A DNA stretch of 64,000 nucleotides, taken from NCBI GenBank assembly GCA_025642075.2, contig JAODUO010001043.1, positions 97,976 to 161,975 of the forward strand, given 5' to 3'. Under the pieces are notes generated by a model. It had not been told where the DNA came from. It was given only the letters and a program-made list of their open reading frames with translations, and ran no database searches. The position numbers were made by a program, and so were the translations under genes. The stretch comes from Ridgeia piscesae. Lineage: Eukaryota; Annelida; Polychaeta; Sabellida; Siboglinidae. This document shows, piece by piece, positions 12,747 through 26,500 of the stretch; the stretch's first letter is position 1; the number at the start of each line of letters is the position of its first letter.

Positions 12747-15700
12747 CTACAAGTGGACAGAACACCCCTCAATATTCTCTACTGCGTTAATGTGAAACAT
12801 TATCCAGAGTCATGAGTGATTTTCTGTTTTAGTAACACCAATTCTATAGCAGCAAAATACTGATATTTAGTTATGTGATGGTGATTAGATTAGAAACCAA
12901 ACACACACTATCGTGTCAGCGGCCGGTACACACTACACACTACACACACAGGGACCAAACTTTACACATCCAACACTTGGATGTGTAACCTTTGGCAAAC
13001 ACCAGTCCCCTGCATCAGCAGATACTTCCCACTTGGTGGCTAAACTAACTGTTGTGTCTTCAGTTGTGAAATTGTCATTTATGTTTATAACACAGCAGGT
13101 GGATGAATTTGCATAAAAGTTTGTATTTTGGCGATGTTCACCACAAATAGTTTTCATGACTTTAATCAGCCATAAGTCCACTAGTCACTAACAGATAACA
13201 GTGGGGGAGGTTTAAGACAAAATAGAAGTTTTAGATAAAACCTTGACAGTTTGCTGCATTAAATTAAGAGGAGGCAGATAATGTACATTTTATACACACA
13301 TTTAACGCTAACTCTGCTGTGGCTACATGTATCCATGGTAACCGTGGTTTACTCACTCTCCAGCTCCAAATGCCACACTCTCTGCATTTCCTTTTGTGAA
13401 GAAGTCATTCTCTCCCGTCCAATGAAATGTCTGAAACAACACGACCTCAGTGAAAGACCACGTAGTTGACACATTCACTAGGTGGCAGCACTGCACATTG
13501 CCCTTTTTTACTAACAACCCTTTTAGTCACCAGATGGCAGTATAATAGAGCTAGTGTCGTACTTAGCTATACAACTGTTATTTTTAAAATAATTAGTATT
13601 TAGTGGTTGATTGTAACAAATTTATATTTTTTTGAAGCTGTACTATTTTCACAGCAGCAGTAAATATGTCCTAATGGAAGATATAATCATTCATCCCCAG
13701 CCAGATTTAGGAATGTGTCGAGTTGCTTTTCCAACATCAGTACTCAGTCTCCTCAATCTCATCTTTGTGATCTTTTTAGGCAACTACTCGATAAATAAAC
13801 TACAATCTGCAGTATAAAATATGTTGCTATTTGCAGTTGAACTTTTCAGTTGCCAAACAAACCCAAACAAACCCAAACCAAGATTTTACCCACAGACATT
13901 ATTACATTCACCAATTTACTATTGTATTGTGATAAGTGCTAGATTATGCTGGTAGCAAGGTTTTAATAGTTAACCCTCCAAGTAAATAACATATTGTTGC
14001 CACATTCTGTAAATGTCTGACGACCAATAAAACAATTTGTAATTGTTGAATTTGTTTTACGAAATGACGTATTACCTTGAATTCTGGGTAGAACGTGAAG
14101 AGGAGTGATTCTCCGGTGCCGTAGAAGTATTCACTAATCCTCAACGCACACGACAGGTAAGCACCAAATATCTGCCAAGGAGAACAGATAATCTACATTT
14201 ATTAATAGCCTTGTATTATCATTATTTGCAATAATTATGTCATTGCAAAAAACTAAAACCATATCTTTGTAATATAATTTGTTAGAAACTTAAAAGAAAT
14301 TGGTATTACAATATAGTAATATTTTATAAAACATGTTTATCATAAAAAAGAAATGCACATGACATCTAACATTAAGAAAAGTATGTTTTACTACAATTTC
14401 ACCAGGACTCCGTGTAGATAGAGTTCCCCTTCTGTTAAACTCTTTAAACTACCCAAAATATATGGAAAGACATATTATGTTTGAACTGACTACCGGTAAG
14501 TTCCATATTGTGTCGTACAACAATAGTACATTTCTAACAAATTTACAAAAAATATCAGTTATATGGAAGAAACAAAATACTTGAACTATCAGCCTTCACC
14601 CTGTGACAAATACACCAACATAATTACACCGTTCTTAGGGCGAACCAGTTATAACGTTGACCTACATTGTGCTGCGTATCCTTGACAACCAGCAACATTG
14701 GGCAGTCAATGTGCTTCATAAAACGGTAAATCGTCTTCAGACTGAAGCCGTGCTTCTCCGTGCTGTAAACCATTCGCCATGGATACCCAACCGCGCGGGC
14801 TGGAAGATTTGCATTGATCTGTTGAATCAAAGATCTCACAGCTGAATGTGTATTCTGGGAGTCCTGTTCTATAATTTTCCATACATCTGCTTGAGACGTT
14901 TACAGACTACTGTGAACTCACATAATAGTAAATAAACATGATACAATTGCAGTAAACAAACCCATAAAACATTTAACATATGCATTTTAATCCACAAACA
15001 TTTGATTTATCAAATGCACAATCAAATTTGAATGAGAAGCATCGATTCATCTTCTCACTTCTTGGACTAATTATTATTGTTAATACAATATTTATTAAAC
15101 AATTTAATAATATGTGTTAAACAAAGTAATAATGTGCTTCTATATATTAAATGTTTCTCAAAATAAGGCAACACATTCAAAGTGAATAAAAATGCATTAA
15201 GAAAATATGTAACAACATTTACACATCATGTGGCCCTGAGAGACCGCACGGCGTGTGACTCTGAGAGACTACACAGCGTGTGGCCCTGAGAGACCGCACG
15301 GCGTGTGGCCGTGAGAGACCGCACGGCGTGTGGCCGTGAGAGACCGCACGGCGTGTGGCCCTGAGAGACCACACGGCGTGTGGCCCTGAGAGACCACACG
15401 GCGTGTGGCCCTGAGAGACCGCACGGCGTGTGGCTCTGAGAGACCGCACGGCGTGTGGCCGTGAGAGACCGCACGGCGTGTGGCCGTGAGAGACCGCACG
15501 GCGTGTGGCCCTGAGAGACCGCACGGCGTGTGGCCGTGAGAGACCGCACGGCGTGTGGCCCTGAGAGACCGCACGGCGTGTGGCCGTGAGAGACCGCACG
15601 GCGTGTGGCCGTGAGAGACCGCACGGCGTGTGGCCGTGAGAGACCGCACGGCGTGTGGCCGTGAGAGACCGCACGGCGTGTGGCCCTGAGAGACCGCACG

Positions 15701-17485
15701 GCGTGTGGCCGTGAGAGACCGCACGGCGTGTGGCCCTGAGAGACCGCACGGCGTGTGGCCCTGAGAGACCACACGGCGTGTGGCCCTGAGAGACCACACG
15801 GCGTGTGGCCCTGAGAGACCACACGGCGGTGCTGAGACCACACGGCGTGTGGCCCTGAGAGACCACACGGCGTGTGGCCCTGAGAGACCACACGGCGTGT
15901 GGCCCTGAGAGACCACACGGCGTGTGGCCCTGAGAGACCACACGGCGTGTGGCCCTGAGAGACCACACGGCGTGTGGCCCTGAGAGACCACACGGCGTGT
16001 GGCCCTGAGAGACCACACGGCGTGTGGCCCTGAGAGACCACACGGCGTGTGGCCCTGAGAGACCACACGGCGTGTGGCCCTGAGAGACCACACGGCGTGT
16101 GGCCCTGAGAGACCACACGGCGTGTGGCCCTGAGAGACCACACGGCGTGTGGCCCTGAGAGACCACACGGCGTGTGGCCCTGAGAGACCACACAGCGTGT
16201 GGCCCTGAGAGACCACACAGCGTGTGGCTCTGAGAGACCACACAGCGTGTGGCTCTGAGAGACCACACAGCGTGTGGCTCTGAGAGACCACACAGCGTGT
16301 GGCTCTGAGAGACCACACAGCGTGTGGCTCTGAGAGACCACACAGCGTGTGGCTCTGAGAGACCACACAGCGTGTGGCTCTGAGAGACCACACAGCGTGT
16401 GGCTCTGAGAGACCACACAGCGTGTGGCTCTGAGAGACCACACAGCGTGTGGCTCTGAGAGACCACACAGCGTGTGGCTCTGAGAGACCACACAGCATGT
16501 GACTCTGAGAGACCACACAGCGTGTGGCTCTGAGAGACCACACAGCGTGTGGCTCTGAGAGACTACACAGCATGTGGCTCTGAGAGACCACACAGCGTGT
16601 GGCTCTGAGAGACCACACAGCGTGTGGCTCTGAGAGACTACACAGCGTGGCTGAACCGTGACTGAGACACACCTTGCGGATGTGTGGTGTCTCCAGTATC
16701 TTGCTGTCCTCCGACAGCTCCGGCAGTGGGATGGCCTCCTCCTCCAGCAGCGACTGTCGTCTCTCCACCTCCTCCACCTTCATAATCTACAACCACACAG
16801 TGATAACAGTTGTGTCTGGGATCAGTCACAGGAAATAGGGAACACAAAATAAGGTTATTCAGACCCTGTCCAGTTTATACAAATGTTTCATCTTGCACAC
16901 ACGAGCACCTTAAAAAGCTTTTGAATCACAGACAAGTGACGCACTAGTCAGAAGTAAGGTAGCAAAATAACCTTACTGTGGCACAGATCGCCATAGTGTG
17001 CCCTTGCTACACAATCATGGCAATGATGACAGACTTAGCTGACAGCCAAGTTGAACTAAGATCTCTCTTTAACACCAGTACATTCACCAGGCGGCCCTGT
17101 CTTGTAGGCTGAGTGATGTTTGAACAACTCCCAAGGAGACCTATTTAACTTGGGGTACCTGGCTTGGACAAAAGGCTTGCTTATCTGAGCCAGACCTTCT
17201 CTAACACACAAAGGCAATTAGCAGGCTGGTGGTGCCCAGTTTTACTGCCCAGTACCCACAGGTGCTAATCTGTGTAAATATTACTAAACAAGGCCTGAAT
17301 GATCTCACATTGGCATTGCTGACTCTTAGCAGAAACTTTTCATTTCTTGATAACCATGTCTAATGTATTGATCATAATATTTGTTACACGATATTGGCTA
17401 ATATATTCATAAGTATTTAATAACAACATATAAACTATTCTTGAGGGATTCTAATACAGATTTCAGACTTAATACAGACTTAATG

Positions 17486-17546
<61 letters not shown>

Positions 17547-20500
17547 AATTTCCCAGTCTGGTAAAACTACAACAGCATACAGCAATTGAAGATCCTATGT
17601 GCTTTGGGCACCCCTTCCTTCCCTTCAGCTATTTTCTTTATCACTTTTACACTACCACTGAGGCACTGTCACAATAGCAGGCTTTAGCAGCTGCCATGTA
17701 ACATGGTTGGTTAGAAGGGAGCAAGCGGCATGAAAGCCAAGATCAAAAGACCACAGCAAAAGAGGCCTTTTGTTGCTAATTGCAACTGGTCCACCTTGGT
17801 CACAGGAGACAACTGACTACATGGTAGTGGATTTTAGCTTCTCTGGTATGCTCAATGTTGTCATGGTGAATGACTACAGTGACTTCCAACATAATTATTC
17901 CTATCTGACTTTAAAAAGGTGATTAATTGAATTTCAAGTAATTAACTGTGTAAAAAAGACAGGTGAATATAAAATATAACTAGCCATATTAATTCTCATA
18001 CCTAATTAAAAGTATTTTAATCAATAGAATAATGATTTGTTTTCAAATAAATTAAGTAAGATCAACAAGGATTAGTTATTTTTAATTATTCCATGTTAGC
18101 TATTCAATCTGTTATGGGCTATGGGTTGACTTTTGACAAATTACTGCGGGCGAGCTGTGGGGCGGGCTGCGGGCCAAGTTATTGCAGGGCGGGCTGATCT
18201 GTAATGTGCGGGGCGGGCTGATCTGTAATGTGCGGGGCGGACTGATCTGTAATGTGCGGGGCGGACTGATCTGTAATGTGCGGGGCGGACTGATCTGTAA
18301 TGTGCGGGGCGGGCTGATCTGTAATGTGCGGGGCGGACTGATCTGTAATGTGCGGGACGGGCTGATCTGTAATGTGCGGGGCGGACTGATCTGTAATGTG
18401 CGGGACGGGCTGATCTGTAATGTGCGGGACGGGCTGATCTGTAATGTGCGGGACGGGCTGATCTGTAATGTGCGGGACGGGCTGATCTGTAATGTGCGGG
18501 GCGGGCTGATCTGTAATGTGCGGGACGGGCTGATCTGTAATGTGCGGGGCGGACTGATCTGTAATGTGCGGGGCGGGCTGAGATTTCCAGCCCACAGGTC
18601 ACAGGTTGTCACCATGTACACGCATGACTGAGGAGGCAGATTCTGAATGATGGTGAATGTTCATTCTTGTGGTTTTTAGTGTTTCCCTCGTTCAACTAGT
18701 TTATTCTGATTTGCAACAAAACAGACATGGCTACTGACTGACTCATTCTTGACCTGTAACAAGACAAGGGACTTCACGTCCACATATTTCTGTCATACTG
18801 AGGCTGGTGTTCAACAACCCCTGTCTCACTGAGGCCAATGTTCAACAACCCCTGTCTCACTGAGGCTGGTGTTCAACAACCCGTCTCACTGAGGCCAGTG
18901 TTCAACAACCCCTGTCTCACTGAGGCTGGTGTTCAACAACCCCTGCCTCACTGATGCCAGTGTTCAACAACCCCTGTCTCACTGAGGCTGGTGTTCAACA
19001 ACACCTGTCTCACTGAGGCCAGTGTTCAACAACACCTGTTTCACTGAGGCCAGTTGTCAACAACACCTGTCTCACTGAGGCCGGTGTTCAACAACACCTG
19101 TCTCACTGAGGCCAGTGTTCAACAACACCTGTCTCACTGAGGCCAGTGTTCAACAACACCTGTCTCACTGAGGCCAGTGTTCAACAACACCTGTCTCACT
19201 GAGGCCAGTGTTCAACACATTTTCATTTAGTTTGCACTATGGTGCTTCACTAGTGTAATCTAGGGTTAAGGATTACACAAATAAAAATTGTAGTACATAA
19301 TAAAAAGTATACAAAACCGTACCGTAAACAAAATCAAAAAGATAGTAAAGCATTACACTGCGTATATAATGAAAGTAACTAGGGCCACACCTACAGCTGT
19401 ACATGAAAAGGTGTTTGTGAAATCTAATGAGATGCAAGTACTCCCACTGCAACATATCAGTGATAGCGAGAAAGTGGAAAAGTCACAAACAGGAGTTTTT
19501 CTGTAGTTCTGGTTGTCCCAGACACAGCACAGACCATGGAGAAATACCAGATGAAGTCAACCGTGAAGTCTCAAAACACCATCAAGATGTCATTGGTGCG
19601 ACCTAGTGACAACCTGGAACCAGGGGGGATGGGCAAAGCTGTGTTCTACTGGAGTCTGTGTTCTACTTCATGTAGACTACAATGCCTCACACACACATTG
19701 GGGAAGTGAAACATACCTTAGGAACCCGCATCAAAGCAGACAAAGACGCTGAGAAAGCTTCAACAAGCACCTACACCAGAGGCAACAGAACAACAGCGGA
19801 AGGAGATGCTTAATCAGTCGTCTCAGATCACAAATCAACAGTCACGTAGCAGACTGGGAGGGCCAAGTTTGTAGACAGAGTGAGACAGGAACAGAACTGA
19901 TATAAGGGCATTCTGAACAGGAACACCACAGACAAGACGACTGGAGACGAGAGTCAGCACCAACTGTCACCTACAACGACCTCCTGCAGAGCCACACACA
20001 CACACCAAGGATTGGCTCACTAGTGGCAGCACTGGGTAGACCGACTAGCGTCGCCATCTAGTGGTAGTTGTTTGGACAAGTTCAATGCCAGCGATCAAAA
20101 GATACAAGAAAACAGGCAAATTTACTGGGAAATCCGTAAAATAATGATAAGTCACACTTCATCCAACTCAATGTTGACAAAACATTTTCATCATCACTTT
20201 GTAATTTACAGGTAAAACATGAAAATGGCATGGTTTGTTCTACTTCTGAACCCCCAGTCGTTTGCTCTTTTCCAGAGCTTTATAATTATTTATCATAACA
20301 AATTACTGACGGATGTAATCTCAGTTAGTAATTTTCTGCACCAGACAGATCAAATCAGAAATTCTCGCTTTTGTATTGGTAAAATCAATACTATACATAA
20401 TATAATAACACATTATTCCAGTATTTCTCACCTCCCAGTCCTTTGTCATTTGTCTGGCAAGTTTTGGTCGTTTTGACTCCATGGCTTCCTCCAGTGTGGT

Positions 20501-23500
20501 CCCCGTCTCTCCCTCTTCCCCTCCTTCTCCCTCTCCCTCTCCTCCCTCCTCTGTGTCTTCAATGACCACAAACCCACGTTCCCTGCAGTCTATGTCTTCC
20601 TCATTGCCGTAGATGTTGGGAGACCACTGCACGAAGAATGCATACAGATGGTCCACTCTACAACACACATACAGAACACATACAGATGGTCCACTCTACA
20701 ACACACATACAGAACACATACAGATGGTCCACTCTACAACACACATACAGAACACATACAGATGGTCCACTCTACAACACACATACAGAACACATACAGA
20801 TGGTCCACTCTACAACACACATACAGAACACATACAGATGGTCCACTCTACAACACACATACAGAACGCATACAGATGGTCCACTCTACAACACACATAC
20901 AGAACGCATACAGATGGTCCACTCTACAACACACATACAGAACGCATACAGATGGTCCACTCTACAACACACATACAGAACGCATACAGATGGTCCACTC
21001 TACAACACACATACAGAACACATACAGATGGTCCACTCTACAACACACAAACAGAACACATACAGATGGTCCACTCTACAACACACATACAGAACACATA
21101 CAGATGGTCCACTCTACAACACACATACAGAACGCATACAGATGGTCCACTCTACAACACACATACAGAACGCATACAGATGGTCCACTCTACAACACAC
21201 ATACAGAACACATACAGATGGTCCACTCTACAACACACATACAGAACACATACAGATGGTCCACTCTACAACACACATACAGAACGCATACAGATGGTCC
21301 ACTCTACAACACACATACAGAACGCATACAGATGGTCAACTCTACAACACACATACAGAACGCATACAGATGGTCCACTCTACAACACACATACAGAACA
21401 CATACAGATGGTCCACTCTACAACACACATACAGAACACATACAGATGGTCCACTCTACAACACACATACAGAACACATACAGATGGTCCACTCTACAAC
21501 ACACATACAGAACGCATACAGATGGTCCACTCTACAACACACATACAGAACGCATACAGATGGTCCACTCTACAACACACATACAGAACACATACAGATG
21601 GTCCACTCTACAACACACATACAGAACACATACAGGTGGTCCACTCTACAACACACATACAGAACACATACAGATGGTCCACTCTACAACACACATACAG
21701 AACACATACAGATGGTCCACTCTACAACACCCATACAGAACGCATACAGATGGTCCACCCTACAACACACATACAGAACGCATACAGATGGTCCACTCTA
21801 CAACACACATACAGAACGCATACATATGGTCCACTCTACAACACACATACAGAACACATACAGATGGTCCACTCTACAACACACATACAGAACACATACA
21901 GACGGTCCACTCTACAACACACATACAGAACACATACAGATGGTCCACTCTACAACACCCATACAGAACACATACAGATGGTTCACTCTACAACACACAT
22001 ACAGAACGCATATAGCTGTTCCACTCTATAACACACATACAGAACACATACAGATGGTTCATTCTAACACACACATACAGAATGCATACAGATGGTCCAC
22101 TCTACAACACACACACAGAACGCATACAGATGGTCCACTCTACAACACACATACAGAACGCATACAGATAGTTCACTCTACAACACACATACAGAACGCA
22201 TACAGATGGTCCACTCTACAACACACATACATAACGCATACAGATGGCCCAGTCTACAACACACATACAGAACGCACACAGATGGTCCACTCTACAACAC
22301 ACATACAGAACGCATACAGATGGTCCACTCTACAACACACATACAGAACACATACAGATGGTCCACTCTACAACACACATACAGAACACATACAGATGGT
22401 CCACTCTACAACACACATACAGAACACATACAGATGGTCCACTCTACAACACACATACAGAACACATACAGATGGTCCACTCTACAACACCCATACAGAA
22501 CGCATACAGATGGTCCACCCTACAACACACATACAGAACGCATACAGATGGTCCACTCTACAACACACATACAGAACGCATACATATGGTCCACTCTACA
22601 ACACACATACAGAACACATACAGATGGTCCACTCTACAACACACATACAGAACACATACAGACGGTCCACTCTACAACACACATACAGAACACATACAGA
22701 TGGACCACTCTACAACACCCATACAGAACACATACAGATGGTCCACTCTACAATACACATACAGAACGCATACATATGGTTCACTCTACAACACACATAC
22801 AGAACGCATATAGCTGGTCCACTCTATAACACACATACAGAACACATACAGATGGTTCATTCTACAACACACATACAGAATGCATACAGATGGTCCACTC
22901 TACAACACACACACAGAACGCATACAGATGGTCCACTCTACAACACACATACAGAACGCATACAGATAGTTCACTCTACAACACACATACAGAACGCATA
23001 CAGATGGTCCACTCTACAACACACATACATAACGCATACAGATGGCCCAGTCTACAACACACATACAGAACGCACACAGATGGCCCACCCTACAACACAC
23101 ACAGAACGCATACAGATGGTCAACTCTACAACACACATACAGAACACATACAAATGGTCCACTCTACAACACACATACATAACAAATACAGATGGTACAC
23201 TCTACAACACACATACAGAACACATACAGATGGTCCACTCTACAACACACTTGCAGAAGGTCCACTCTACAGCACACATACAGAACACATACATATGGTC
23301 CACTCTACAACACAAATACAGAACACATACAGATGGTCCACTCTACAACACACATACAGAACACATACAGATGGTCACTCTACAACACACATACAGAACG
23401 CATACAGATGGTCCACTCTACAACACACATACAGAACGCATACAGATGGTCCACTCTACAACACACATACAGAACACATACATATGGTCACTCTACAACA

Positions 23501-26500
23501 CACTACAGAACCATACATGGTCCACTCTACAACACACATAGAACGCATACAGTGTCCACTCTACAACACACATACAGAACCATACAGATGGTCATCTACA
23601 ACACACTACAGAAATACATGGTCATCTACAACACACATAAGAACGCATACAATGGTCATTCTACAATACACATACAGAACGCATACATATGGTCTCATTC
23701 TACAACACACATACAGAACGCATACAGTGGTCCATCTACAACACACATAAGAACGCATACAGATGGTTCATCTCTACAACACACATACAGAACGCATACA
23801 GATGGTCATTCTACAACACACATACAGAACCATACAGATGGTCATCTACAACACACATACAGAACATACATATGGTCCATCTACAACACACATACAGAAC
23901 ACATACATATGTCCATTCTACAACACACATACAGAACGCATACAGATGGTCCACTCTACAACACACATACAGAACACATACAGATGGTCCACTCTACAAC
24001 ACACATACAGAACACATACAGATGGTCCACCTACAACACACATACAGAACACATACAGATGGTACTCTGGACGAGAACCAAGAACTTACTTATTCTAGGA
24101 TGAGAACCATAAACTTACTTTCTCTGGGGATGGAGAACCAAGAACTTTACTTATCTGGGATGGAAACAAAACTTACTTGACTCTGGGGATGGGGACCCAA
24201 GAACTTACTTGTCTCTGGGATGGAGAACCAAGAACTTACTTTCTCTGGGAACGGAAACCAAAACTTTACTTGTCTTTAGAGATAGAGAATAAAAAACATA
24301 ATTACTTCTGGAAGTTGAGAACCAAGAACTTACTTGTGTCTAGGATTGGAGAACCATAAACTTACTTGTCTCTGGGAATGGAGAACCATCAATTTACTTA
24401 TCTCTGGGAATGGACAAGCAAGAACTTACTTGTCTCTGGGGATGGAGAACCAAGAACTTACTTGTCTCTGGGGATGGAGAACCAAGAACTTACTTATCTC
24501 TGGGGATGGAAAACCATAAACTTATTTGTCTCTGGGGACGGAGACCCAAGAACTTACTTGTCTCTGGGGATGGAGAACCAAGAACTTACTTATCTCTGGG
24601 GACGGAGAACCAAGAACTTACTTATCTCTGGGGGCAGAGAACCAAGAACTTACTTATCTCTGGGGATGGAGAACCAAGAACTTACTTGTCTCTGGGGATG
24701 GAGAACCAAGAACTTACTTGTCTCTGGGGATGGAGAACCAAGAATTTACTTATCTATGGGGATGGAGAACCAAGAACTTACTTATCTCTGGGGATGGAGA
24801 CCCAAGAACTTACTTATCTCTGGGGATGGAGAACCAAGAACTTACTTATCTCTGGGGATGGAGAACCAAGAACTTACTTATCTCTGGGGATGGAGAACCA
24901 AGAACTTACTTATCTCTGGGGACTGAGAACCAAGAACTTACTTGTCTCTGGGGATGGAGAACCTAGAACTTACTTATCTCTGGGGATGGAGAACCAAGAA
25001 CTTACTTATCTCTGGGGATGGAGAACCAAGAACTTACTTATCTCTGGGGATGGAGAACCAAGAACTTACTTGTCTCTGGGGGCAGAGAACCAAGAACTTA
25101 CTTATCTCTGGGGATGGAGAACCAAGAACTTACTTGTCTCTGGGGATGGAGAACCAAGAACTTACTTATCTCTGGGGATGGAGATCCAAGAACTTACTTG
25201 TCTCTGAGGATAGAGAACCAAGAACTTACTTGTCTCTGGGGATGGAGAACCAAGATCTTACTTGTCTCTGGGGATGGAGAACCAAGAACTTACTTATCTC
25301 TGGGGATGGAGAACCAAGAACTTACTTATCTCTGGGGATGGAGAACCAAGAACTTACTTATCTCTGGGGATGGAGACCCAAGAACTTACTTATCTCTGGG
25401 GATGGAGAACCAAGAACTTACTTATCTCTGGGGATGGAGAACCAAGAACTTACTTATCTCTGGGGATAGAGAACCAAGAACTTACTTGTCTCTGGGGATG
25501 GAGAACCAAGAACTTACTTATCTCTGGGGATGGAGAACCAAGAACTTACTTGTCTCTGGGGATGGAGAACCAAGAACTTACTTATCTCTGGGGATGGAGA
25601 ACCAAGAACTTACTTATCTCTGGGGATGGAGAACCAAGAACTTACTTATCTCTGGGGATGGAGAACCAAGAACTTACTTGTCTCTGGGGATGGAGAACCA
25701 AGAACTTACTTGTCTCTGGGGATGGAGAACCAAGAACTTACTTATCTCTGGGGATGGAGAACCAAGAACTTACTTATCTCTGGGGATGGAGAACCAAGAA
25801 CTTACTTATCTCTGGGGATGGAGAACCAAGAACTTACTTATCTCTGGGGATGGAGAACCAAGAACTTACTTATCTCTGGGGATGGAGAACCAAGAACTTA
25901 CTTGTCTCTGGGGATGGAGAACCAAGAACTTACTTATCTCTGGGGATGGAGAACCAAGAACTTACTTATCTCTGGGGATGGAGAACCAAGAACTTACTTG
26001 TCTCTGGGGATGGAGAACCAAGAACTTACTTGTCTCTCGGGATGGAGAACCAAGAACTTACTTGTCTCTCGGGATGGAGAACCAAGAACTTACTTGTCTC
26101 TCGGGATGGAGAACCAGTACTCCGGCTTGTGTCTCTTGGTGTAGGACTCGATGGGACAGGTCTTGGAGACGGCCTTGTTGAGTGGCCGGCCAATCTTGAG
26201 ACACAGGTAGAGAGGAGGGTCCTCATACAGGGTCGCGGGCCGCGGGATCAACTCTGGACACACAACCAGCAACAGTACTGACACTGACACTGACACTGAC
26301 CCTGACACAGTGACATCATAGACAACATCCATAAACTTCACATCATGAAGAGATGGCGTTCACAGTTTATTTCATTTTAATGCTCACTCATTTTGTTCTT
26401 TTACAATGAGAATGAATGAGTGTCTGAAGTGGTAAAATCTATATTATCGTATAAATCATATTTACAAACATACAATTGTAAACAACTAATGTTAAAAATG

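Larger units (their letters stand above)
16787..20431. other. Intron 11 of the OXR1-like gene
   Basis: It holds an (AT)n run at 17491-17541, two minisatellites (listed separately) and otherwise single-copy sequence. The segment 17600-17880 is of higher complexity and rich in plain transcription-factor core motifs. A CTCF-like pair lies at about 20020-20062. No exon or gene was found on either strand. Confidence 0.7.

Noticed and set aside
14819..14875. Upstream acceptors for exon 12 (near 14834, 14854 and 14872)
   Set aside because: The 14854 site is also in phase, but it inserts 12 residues not found in the family. The others need a different donor in exon 11. The 14818 acceptor gives exact family spacing.
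15219..16783. Minus-strand frames of 440-504 codons
   Set aside because: They are produced by the stop-free 25-bp repeat. Only the first 38 codons of one of them (16786-16673) are a real exon.
20613..24103. Plus-strand frames of up to 967 codons
   Set aside because: They lie antisense to the acceptor-derived 38-bp array and have purely repetitive content.
24177..26281. Plus-strand frames of up to 387 codons
   Set aside because: They lie antisense to the donor-derived 32-bp array and are repetitive.
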